Below are positions 16,095 through 22,815 of a DNA stretch of 30,767 bases, piece by piece. The stretch covers positions 1 through 30,767 of the forward strand of contig DATHBT010000022.1 of assembly GCA_035295985.1 (NCBI GenBank). The letters are read 5' to 3'. The translations under genes and the position numbers were made by a program. Numbering within the stretch: position 1 is the stretch's first letter; each line of letters opens with the position of its first letter. The DNA is from JAIVGV01 sp035295985. Its GTDB lineage: Bacteria; Acidobacteriota; Blastocatellia; Pyrinomonadales; Pyrinomonadaceae. A model generated the notes under the pieces. The model saw only the letters and a program-made list of their open reading frames with translations, was not told where the DNA came from and ran no database searches.

Positions 16095-16289
16095 ATGAAG
16101 TTCAGCGAGTTAGTCCGCCTGTTGGAGAAGCACGGCTTCCGGCTGGTTAAAGAGAAGGGTTCGATCCGCTATTATGGGAAGCCCGGGCACGACCGGCTGG
16201 TCCGCGTAGATTTTCACGGCGGCAAGGAAGTGCCGACCGGCACGTGCCATGCGATCCTGAAGGCCGCCGGGCTGGGAGAAATGAGGTGA
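16095..16289 (+). CDS. hicA: HicA-family toxin (mRNA interferase)
   Basis: This 64-residue protein has the HicA/YcfA fold pattern: MKFSELVRLLEKHGFRLVKE, a basic KGSIRYYGKPGHDR strand, VRVDFHGGKEVPTGT with the catalytic-type histidine, and AILKAAGL at the end. HicA proteins are double-stranded-RNA-binding-fold ribonucleases that cleave mRNA when freed from HicB. GAGG precedes the ATG by four bases. The stop codon is seven bases before the hicB start, so the two are co-transcribed. Length is normal for the family. Confidence 0.9.
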   Translation: MKFSELVRLLEKHGFRLVKEKGSIRYYGKPGHDRLVRVDFHGGKEVPTGTCHAILKAAGLGEMR

Positions 16290-16296
16290 GCAGACG

Positions 16297-16545
16297 GTGA
16301 TCGATCTGAAGTATTCGCTGATCATCGAAGCAACGGCCGACCCGAACTTCTTCGGCTTCTACTCGCCGGAGTTGGAAGGGTTCACGGGCGTCGGCCACTC
16401 GGTCGAGGATTGTATGTACAAGGCGCGGTGGGGCATGGAGGAGCACGCGGCGCTTCTGCGCGAGCAGGGCCTGCCCGTGCCTGAGCCTAACGCGAACCCG
16501 ACGGTGGTCGTGCAGAACGAGCAGCCGTTAGAGACGGCCGCGTGA
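16297..16545 (+). CDS. hicB: HicB-family antitoxin
   Basis: The 82-residue protein starts at GTG 16297, with AGGTGAG overlapping the hicA stop as ribosome site. It has the partial RNase-H-like HicB core: YSLIIEATADPNFFGFYSPE, then ELEGFTGVGHSVEDCMYKAR and a helix to about residue 62. The tail (about 62-82) is acidic and disordered. There is no C-terminal HTH or ribbon-helix-helix domain, so unlike many HicB proteins it may not bind DNA itself. It neutralises HicA. A repeat element begins seven bases after its stop. Confidence 0.88.
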   Translation: MIDLKYSLIIEATADPNFFGFYSPELEGFTGVGHSVEDCMYKARWGMEEHAALLREQGLPVPEPNANPTVVVQNEQPLETAA

Positions 16546-16552
16546 TTAGTTA

Positions 16553-16677
16553 GCTGTTAGCGATCAGCTTTTAGCTATTAGCTCTCAGAAAAAGACAGGA
16601 GGCGGGAGGAGGTCACATTAGACTGCCTCCCGCCTTTCGGTTTTAGCTAACAGCTAACAGCTAATCGCTAACGGCTC
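16553..16677. repeat. 125-bp palindrome with heptad (TTAGCTG-like) arms
   Basis: The outer arms (about 16556-16585 and 16645-16677) are inverted near-copies made of 7-bp units such as GTTAGCT, with few mismatches. The centre is a separate perfect 10-bp stem. It occupies the whole gap between the convergent hicB and tldE genes, ending five bases from the tldE stop. The same type of element recurs at 26001-26125, and its heptads recur at 22737-22772. Confidence 0.8.
16600..16644 (+). terminator. Terminator inside the heptad palindrome
   Basis: AGGCGGGAGG (16600-16609) pairs perfectly with CCTCCCGCCT (16626-16635), followed by TTCGGTTTT. It serves hicAB and, from the other side (AAAAAG lies before the left arm), probably tldE too. 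Confidence 0.65.
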
Positions 16678-16681
16678 TTCC

Positions 16682-18010
16682 TCATACCGCCTCGGATTTC
16701 GACGTGAAGTTGAACTCCTTCACTTTGAGCGGCGGGATCAGCGAGGCGCTGTTGCCGGGGCCGATGCGTTCGGGACGGCCTATGCCCAGGAGGTTGCCGG
16801 GCGCGAGCATCTGGATGACGCTCTGGTTGAAACGAAAGTTGTTGACCGGGTACTGAACCTTCCCGCCCTCGACGAGCCACACGCCGTCGCGCGTCAGGCC
16901 CGTGAACAGGGCGGTGCGCGGATCGACCGGGCGGATGTACCAGAAGTGTGAGACGAGCAGCCCGCGCTCGGTCGTGCTGATCATCTCTTCGAGCGTCTGC
17001 ACCGCCCCGGCGGATTCGAGTATGAGGTTGACGGGCCCGGGCGTCGGCTCGCGATTGCGCTGCTTGGCCCAGAAGCGCGAATAGACAAGGTTTTCGAGCT
17101 TGCCTTCGCGCACGAGGAATAACTTCTCGGCCGGGATGCCGCCCTGCGCCGCGGCCGACGCCGGGAGTTGCGGGTGCCACGGGTCGCTGTAGATTCGGAC
17201 GCGCTCGTCGAAGACGCGCTCGCCGAGGCGGGTCTTGCCGCCGGGCGCGGAGAAGCTGCTGCGTCCCTCCTCGGCGCTGCGCGCGTCGAAGCCGAGGCTG
17301 AAGAGGTCGCCGACGGCCTGCGCTTCGAGGATGACGGTGTACACGCCGGGATCGAGCTGGCGCGGCGAGCGCGACCCCGTCGCCTTCGCGATGCTCTCGC
17401 GCGCGATACGCAGCGGATCGAACTGCGCGGCGTCGAAGTGACCGCGCTGGAAGTAGCCCGAACCAGTGCCGTCCTTCGTGCGCGCGGTGACGGAGAGGCT
17501 GACGCCCGTCTCGCGGTCAAAGTAGAAGTTGCCGTTCTTCGTGGCCGAGCCTCCGGCGCGCACGCTCGCCTGGTGGAAGCCCGCGCCGACGACCCCGGCG
17601 CGCTCGCACATCGCGATGATCTCGCCCACGGTGCGCGCCCGCGCGGCGGGCGTGATGCGCCTGGTCGCCTCGGCGTACTGGATCGTGGGCTTGTACTTCT
17701 GCGGGCCGAGCGTGGGGACGTACTCCCGATCCACGGGCGAGACGCGCGCGAGCGTTTCGGCCTGCTCGACCGCGGCGCGCAGGCCCGCGTCGTCGAGCGT
17801 GTTGGTAGTGGCCGAGCCGCGCTTACCCTCGATCCAGACCGTGACGCTCGCGGTCGCGTCCTCCCTCCGGCCGCTCGTCGTGATGGCGTTGGCGGCGAAG
17901 CGCAGGTGCGCGTACTCCTCGCCCGACACGCTGACTGCTGCATCGTCGGCCTTCACGTAGCCGAGCAGCTTCGACGTGATCGCGCGAGCCTCTCTCTCGT
18001 CGAGTAACAC
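16682..18010 (-). CDS. tldE: TldE/PmbA-type subunit of the TldD/TldE protease
   Basis: This 442-residue member of the PmbA/TldD family is about the normal length for TldE (PmbA). Features are an N-terminal alpha/beta region (EYAHLRFAANAITTSGRRED), a central stretch GVSLSVTARTKDGTGSGYFQ, and a C-terminal beta core with LFLVREGKLENLVYSRFWAK and GDGVWLVEGGKVQYPVNNFR-like segments (the latter reads TRDGVWLVEGGKVQYPVNNF). It lacks HExxxH, as expected for the non-catalytic partner that shapes the active site in the TldD-TldE heterodimer. No signal peptide is seen, in contrast to the adjacent TldD. It starts 31 bases after tldD ends and is almost certainly co-transcribed. Confidence 0.92.
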   Translation of the reverse strand: MLLDEREARAITSKLLGYVKADDAAVSVSGEEYAHLRFAANAITTSGRREDATASVTVWIEGKRGSATTNTLDDAGLRAAVEQAETLARVSPVDREYVPTLGPQKYKPTIQYAEATRRITPAARARTVGEIIAMCERAGVVGAGFHQASVRAGGSATKNGNFYFDRETGVSLSVTARTKDGTGSGYFQRGHFDAAQFDPLRIARESIAKATGSRSPRQLDPGVYTVILEAQAVGDLFSLGFDARSAEEGRSSFSAPGGKTRLGERVFDERVRIYSDPWHPQLPASAAAQGGIPAEKLFLVREGKLENLVYSRFWAKQRNREPTPGPVNLILESAGAVQTLEEMISTTERGLLVSHFWYIRPVDPRTALFTGLTRDGVWLVEGGKVQYPVNNFRFNQSVIQMLAPGNLLGIGRPERIGPGNSASLIPPLKVKEFNFTSKSEAV

Positions 18011-18041
18011 TTGTCCCCTCCTTCAACTTCGGGGCGCGACT

Positions 18042-19616
18042 TCAACGGCCGCGCGCGGCCGTGTTGAGCACGTTGACACGGCGGAAGCGCGCGACGGGGC
18101 AGCCGTGGCTGACGGCGTTCGACTGGCTGGGCTGGCCCTTGCCGTCGTTGAACGTGCCGCTCAGATCGTAGGTGGACTGGCCGCCGAGCATGTCGCAGGC
18201 CTGCCAGAAGTCGGGCGTGCGCGATTGATAAGCCACGTCGCGGAGCATCGCGCCCACCTTGCCGTTCCTGATCTCGTAAAAAGTCTGGCCGCCGAACTGG
18301 AAGTTGTATCGCTGCTGGTCAATCGAGTAGCTCCCGCGGCCCGCGATGAGGATGCCGTCGCGCACGTCCGCCACAACGTCCTCGAACTTGTTGTCCTCGC
18401 GCGCCGGCTCCAGAGAGACGTTCGGCATGCGCGGGAAGGGGACGCTCTCCCAACTGTCGGCGTGCGAGCAGCCGTAAGAGGTTTTGCGCCCGACGAGCGG
18501 GGCGAGATCGCGCGTGGTCTGCCAATCGACGAACACGCCGTCTTTGATCAAGTGCCACTGCTGCGCGGGCACGCCGTCGTCGTCGTAGGCCGTGGTGGCT
18601 AGGCCGCCCGGCTGCGTGCGGTCGGCGACGAAGTTGACGATCTTCGAGCCGAAGCGGAACTTGCCGGTCTTGTCGGGCGTGAGGAAGCTCGTGCCGGCGT
18701 AGTCGGCCTCCCAGCCGAGCGCGCGGTCGAGTTCCGTCGAGTGGCCGACCGACTCGTGGATGGTGAGGAAGAGGTGCGTCGGGTCGAGGACGAGATCGTA
18801 CTCGCCGGGCGCGACGGGCTTGGCCCGGAGTTTCATCACGGCCTCTTGCCCCGCGCGCTCCGCCTCCTCCACCCACGGGCGGCCTGTGACGAACTCGTAG
18901 CCGCGCCCCTGCGGCCCCATGAGCGAAGTACGCGCCTGGAAGTCGCCGCTGTCGCGATCAACCGCCGTAACGCTGAACGAGGGGTAGCTGCGGATGAGGT
19001 ACTGCTCGATGCGCGAGCCTTCGGTCGAGGCGAAGAATTTTTGTTCGTTGACGAAGGCAAGCGACGAGTTGACGAAGCTCACGCCCTTGACGGCGAGCGC
19101 GGCCTCGTTGAGACGCATTAAGAACTGAATCTTGTCGTCGAGCGGCACGTCGAACGGGTCGCGCTCGAACTGGCTGCGCCACTTTGCCACGGCACGCTCG
19201 ACCGGCGCGAGGGTGACGCGCTTGCGCTGGTGCGCGGCATTGGCGCGGGCGATTGCGACAGCTTCTGCGGTGACGCGGCGCACCTCGGCGGGCGTCGTCA
19301 CGCGGCTCGCGGCGAAGCCCCACGTGCCGCGCCAGAGCACGCGCACGCCGAAGCCGAAGCTCTCCGTGCGCGAGACCGACTGCACCTGCCGCTCGCGCGT
19401 CGAGATCGACTCGAAGCGGTAGCGGTTGATGCGTATGTCTGCGTAGCTCGCCCCCGCGCGGCGCGCGGCCGTGAGGGCCGCGCCCGCCAGCGCGTCGCGG
19501 TCAACGTCGGCGGCGGGCGGAGCGGGCGTGCCCGCGTATGCCCAGCGGGGCAGCGCGAGCGAGCCGGCGAAGGCCGCGCCCGCGGTCTGCAAAAACTCGC
19601 GTCGCGTTGAGGACAT
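18042..19616 (-). CDS. tldD: Tat-exported TldD-type metallopeptidase
   Basis: The 524-residue protein begins with a Tat signal (S-T-R-R-E-F-L-Q, then TAGAAFAGSLALP, cleavage after WAYA). The TldD domain carries the zinc motif HESVGH (H287, E288, H292) and a likely third ligand, C506 (SHGCP), matching the His-His-Cys zinc site of E. coli TldD. TldD/TldE degrades unfolded peptides processively and matures some RiPP peptides. Here the Tat signal puts the catalytic subunit outside the cytoplasm. It is followed by tldE and preceded, after about 150 bases without any clear signal, by three exported amidohydrolase genes. ATG 19616 is fixed by the Tat signal. Confidence 0.94.
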   Translation of the reverse strand: MSSTRREFLQTAGAAFAGSLALPRWAYAGTPAPPAADVDRDALAGAALTAARRAGASYADIRINRYRFESISTRERQVQSVSRTESFGFGVRVLWRGTWGFAASRVTTPAEVRRVTAEAVAIARANAAHQRKRVTLAPVERAVAKWRSQFERDPFDVPLDDKIQFLMRLNEAALAVKGVSFVNSSLAFVNEQKFFASTEGSRIEQYLIRSYPSFSVTAVDRDSGDFQARTSLMGPQGRGYEFVTGRPWVEEAERAGQEAVMKLRAKPVAPGEYDLVLDPTHLFLTIHESVGHSTELDRALGWEADYAGTSFLTPDKTGKFRFGSKIVNFVADRTQPGGLATTAYDDDGVPAQQWHLIKDGVFVDWQTTRDLAPLVGRKTSYGCSHADSWESVPFPRMPNVSLEPAREDNKFEDVVADVRDGILIAGRGSYSIDQQRYNFQFGGQTFYEIRNGKVGAMLRDVAYQSRTPDFWQACDMLGGQSTYDLSGTFNDGKGQPSQSNAVSHGCPVARFRRVNVLNTAARGR

Positions 19617-19767
19617 TTCCTAAAACCTCTCCGGCCGCGCGTCGCGCGAGGGCGGCGCGGTCGGCCGTCTCTTGCGTTTAGCCGGCCTCGGAAAACTTTG
19701 ACGGCGGCGAAGGCCGCGGGACGGTTCGAGTTCCGCCGGCCTCCACCGCCGCCTGCGATGTGGCAGC

Positions 19768-21135
19768 CTACTTCCTGTTCCTGAACATCTCGTACTGCTC
19801 CGTGTGGCGGCTGATGAGGGGGACGCGGCGGCCGTTGACGAAGAGGTCGCGGATGTTGGTGCGCGCTTCGAGGATGTCGCCGTCCGCGACAACCAGGTTG
19901 GCGACCTTGCCCACCTCAATCGAACCCATCTGATCGCCGACGCCCATGATCTGCGCCGGGTAGAGCGTGACGCTACGCAGGGCTTCGGCCTTCGGCAGCC
20001 CGTAGGCGGCGGCCATGCCTGCGTGGTAGGGCGTGTCGCGCGAGTTCGCGCCGGAGTCGCCCGAAGTGATCGCGAAGCGCACGCCCGCGGCGTGAAGCTT
20101 GGAGGGCGACTCGTAGTTGATGTCGTAAGGGTCGTCCTCGCGCGACGGGAGGTTCAGGACGTGATCGACGATGACGGGCACGTTCCTGTCCTTGAGGAAC
20201 GAGGCGACGCGCCACGCCTCCGCGCCGCCGAAGATGACGGGCCTGAGTTTCATCTCCTCGGCGAAGCGGACGGCCGCGCGGATTTCGCCCTCGCGGTCGG
20301 CGCGGAAGATGACGGGCCGCTGGCCGCGCACGTATGGCACGAGCGGCGCGAGCACCACGTCCGGCTCGACGCGCGGCAGGCGCGGGTCGGCCGCCGCGGC
20401 GTCCAGGGCGCGGCCGTAGGCTTCGGCGTCGCGGAGCATCCGCCTGATCGCCTCGGTCTGGCGCTCGCGCTGCGCGGTGGCATCCTGCTGACCCTGCTGC
20501 TGCGCGAGGAGGGCCGCGAAGCCGCCGCCCCCGGCCGCGCGCGGCAGGTTGATGACGAGCGCGGCCGAGGGCTGGATGGTCATCTCGCGGTGCGTCGCGC
20601 CGAGCAGGTGGATGAGCGATGCCTGGCCCGAAATCAGCCCGCCGGTCGGCGCGCTCAAGACGGTCGTGATGCCGTTGACGCGCGTGACGGCGATGTGCGC
20701 GCTGTGCGGGTTGACGGCGTCAATCGCACGCACGTTCGGGTTGAGGTCGCCCAGCTCCGACACGTCCACGGTCGGCGTCGCGCCCTGCGGGATTTCGACG
20801 AGGCCCATCGACGTGCCGAGATCGATCATGCCGGGGAAGACGGTCAGGCCGCGCGCGTCAATGACGGTCGCGCCGTTGGGGACGGTGACGCTTGCGCCGA
20901 CGGCCGAGATGCGCCCGTTCGAGACGACGACCGTGCCGTTCTCTATGTCCGGCCCGGCCGCGGTGACGACGCGCGCGTTGCGGATGGCGAACGTGCCGGG
21001 CGTGCCCGACTGGAAGGCCGGCCCCATGTTGGCCGAAGCCTGCTGCGCGCGCGCGGGCACGGTGGCGACGGACGAGATGAATGCGACGGCTGCGACGAAG
21101 GCGAGGGCGCGGCGGGCGAATCTGTTAGTTGTCAT
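19768..21135 (-). CDS. Exported amidohydrolase-family protein with degenerate metal site
   Basis: The 455-residue protein has a signal peptide (about 8-30) and an amidohydrolase beta-sandwich plus TIM barrel (AIRNARVVTAAG at the start, EVGKVANLVVADGDI near the end), like imidazolonepropionase-related enzymes. The normal HxH after strand 1 (GxIDxHxH) reads GMIDLGTS, so both histidines are lost (G107, S109). A later histidine (VIVDHVLNLPS) and an aspartate (ITSGDSG) remain. It may be a pseudoenzyme or use a reduced mononuclear metal site. Its start overlaps the stop of the upstream amidohydrolase by four bases (ATGA), implying translational coupling and possibly a complex. The substrate is not deducible. 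Confidence 0.9.
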   Translation of the reverse strand: MTTNRFARRALAFVAAVAFISSVATVPARAQQASANMGPAFQSGTPGTFAIRNARVVTAAGPDIENGTVVVSNGRISAVGASVTVPNGATVIDARGLTVFPGMIDLGTSMGLVEIPQGATPTVDVSELGDLNPNVRAIDAVNPHSAHIAVTRVNGITTVLSAPTGGLISGQASLIHLLGATHREMTIQPSAALVINLPRAAGGGGFAALLAQQQGQQDATAQRERQTEAIRRMLRDAEAYGRALDAAAADPRLPRVEPDVVLAPLVPYVRGQRPVIFRADREGEIRAAVRFAEEMKLRPVIFGGAEAWRVASFLKDRNVPVIVDHVLNLPSREDDPYDINYESPSKLHAAGVRFAITSGDSGANSRDTPYHAGMAAAYGLPKAEALRSVTLYPAQIMGVGDQMGSIEVGKVANLVVADGDILEARTNIRDLFVNGRRVPLISRHTEQYEMFRNRK

Positions 21136-22688
21136 TGCCTGCGCCCTCCCTTGTCGTCAGAGTGTCCGTGCGGGTGATCGTGATCGTCATTGTCTTTCTG
21201 ATCGTCGCCGTCGTCGCCGGGCGGCCGACGGCGCTGCTGCTGGCCCGGCCCCTGCTGGCCGGCCGGGCCGGGGGCCTGGTTCGGCTCGGCGCGCTCCAAC
21301 TCCGCGCGCTCGCGCTGCCGCTCCTGCCGCATCGCGAGGTCGCGCTCGCGGTCGAAGAAGACTTCGCCGTCGATGAAGGTCATCTCGGCGCGCGAATAGA
21401 CGCTGAAGGGGTGGCCGTTCCAGATGGCGATGTCTGCGTCCTTGCCCACGTCAATCGATCCCGTTCGCTGGTCGATGCCGAGCTGCCACGCCGGGTTCAG
21501 GGTGATGAGCCGCAGCGCCTCCTGCTCGGAGAGGCCGCCGTACTTCATCATCTTCGCGGCGTCGATGTTCAGACGGCGCACGCGCTCCGAAGAGTCGGAG
21601 TTGATCGAGGTGTTGACGCCTGCGCGCGTCATGATCGCGGCGGCGTAAGGGATCGAATCATAAGCCTCGATCTTGTAGGCCCAGTTGTCGGCGAAGAGCG
21701 AGCCGCCCGCGCCGTGGCGCGCGATCTCGGGCGCGATCTTGTAGCCTTCGAGGACGTGTTGCAGCGTCTTCACCTTGAAGCCGAACTCGTCGGCGAGGTT
21801 CAGGAGCATCAGCAGTTCGTCCGCGCGGTAGCCGTGCGCGTGGACGAGGCGGCGGCCGTCGAGGACTTCGACGAGCGGTTCGAGTTGGAGGTCGCGGCGC
21901 GGCGGCTGGTTCGCGCGCCTGGCGTTGAAGTCGTCCCAGCCGCGCTTGTACGAGCGAGCGCGCGTGAAGGCGTCGCGCAGGACTTCCTCCTGGCCCATGC
22001 GCGTGCGCGGGTAGCGCTGCGGCGGCAGCGGCTGGCCCGGAAGCGCGAAGGGCGTCTTGCGCGTGACGTTCTCGCCGAGCGCGAACTTGATGCCCGGCGG
22101 CGCGCCGAAGAACCACTGGCGGATGGGCCGGCCGTACTTCGTCTTCACCACGGCGTTCTGTCCGCCGATGGTGTTGGCCGAGCCGTGCAGGATGTTGAGG
22201 ACGGTGACGCCGCCCGCGAGCGCGCGATAGACGTTGATGTCCGTCGGGTTCATCACGTCCTCGATCCTGACCATCGAGGTGACGGAGAGCGTGCCCTCGT
22301 TGATGGCGTCGGAGGCGGCGTGCGAGTGCGCGTCGATGATGCCGGGCGTGACGTACTTGCCCGTCGCGTCGATGACGCGCGCGTTCGAGCCGGCCCGCAA
22401 GTTCTGCCCGACCTGCGCGATCTTGCCGCCGCGGATCAGTATGTCGGAGTTGGTGAGCGTGCCGTGCGAGGCCGTCAGGATCGTCGCGTTGCGGATCAGG
22501 GTCTCGCCCGACGACGCGCCGCCCCTCTGCGGCTCGGCCGGCTCGCCAGCGGCCGGCTGCCCGGCCGGCTGCTGTTGCTGCCCGCCGCGCTGCCGCCCGC
22601 CGCGCCTCTGCTGCGCCGCCGACTCCGCGCCGGCCAGCGCCGGCAGCAGCGTCGCCAGCGAAAGAATGATTGCCGGTAGTCTTCTCAT
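21132..22688 (-). CDS. Exported amidohydrolase with intact metal site and His/Asp-rich tail
   Basis: The protein has 518 residues from ATG 22688 (GGAG nine bases upstream; an in-frame GTG at 22703 is less likely). Signal peptide about 1-24, Gly/Gln-rich linker 26-60, then the amidohydrolase fold. The metal ligands look complete: H121 and H123 (IIDAHSHA), later histidines in LVHAHGYR and LQHVLEG, and the strand-8 aspartate in SINSDSS. This is the only clearly active-looking member of the three. The last 50 residues are low complexity, Gln/Gly then Asp/His-rich (DDHDHPHGHSDD), suggesting metal storage or delivery. Likely hydrolyses a cyclic amide or a peptide-like bond; the substrate is unknown. 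Confidence 0.92.
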   Translation of the reverse strand: MRRLPAIILSLATLLPALAGAESAAQQRRGGRQRGGQQQQPAGQPAAGEPAEPQRGGASSGETLIRNATILTASHGTLTNSDILIRGGKIAQVGQNLRAGSNARVIDATGKYVTPGIIDAHSHAASDAINEGTLSVTSMVRIEDVMNPTDINVYRALAGGVTVLNILHGSANTIGGQNAVVKTKYGRPIRQWFFGAPPGIKFALGENVTRKTPFALPGQPLPPQRYPRTRMGQEEVLRDAFTRARSYKRGWDDFNARRANQPPRRDLQLEPLVEVLDGRRLVHAHGYRADELLMLLNLADEFGFKVKTLQHVLEGYKIAPEIARHGAGGSLFADNWAYKIEAYDSIPYAAAIMTRAGVNTSINSDSSERVRRLNIDAAKMMKYGGLSEQEALRLITLNPAWQLGIDQRTGSIDVGKDADIAIWNGHPFSVYSRAEMTFIDGEVFFDRERDLAMRQERQRERAELERAEPNQAPGPAGQQGPGQQQRRRPPGDDGDDQKDNDDHDHPHGHSDDKGGRRQ

Positions 22689-22713
22689 CGTTTCAATCTC
22701 CACGAAAGAAAGA

Positions 22714-22815
22714 AGTGATGAGTGATGAGTGATGAGTTGCTGTTAGCTATTAGCCGTTGGCTGTTAGCCTGAAGCACCTGTTTCACTCACTACTCATCAC
22801 TCATCACTCATCACT
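22714..22815. repeat. 102-bp palindrome with AGTGATG heptad arms
   Basis: 22714-22737 is three tandem AGTGATG units plus AGT, and 22792-22815 is its exact inverted copy (24 bp). Between them lie TTAGCTG-type heptads (about 22737-22772) like those at 16553 and 26001. The element fills the gap between two amidohydrolase genes and overlaps the last codons and stop of the upstream gene, so the repeat encodes that protein's final residues. Confidence 0.88.

Noticed and set aside
14900..16096. Long minus-strand frame opposite the tricorn-like protease (398 codons)
   Set aside because: It is antisense to a well-supported gene, Arg/Ala/Val/Asp-rich, and an artefact of GC bias.
19804..21177. Long plus-strand frame opposite the amidohydrolase at 19768-21135
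   Set aside because: Antisense to a conserved family member; composition typical of complement-frame artefacts.
21129..22679. Long plus-strand frame of 516 codons opposite the central amidohydrolase
   Set aside because: Same reason: Val/Arg/Asp-rich shadow with no recognisable domain.
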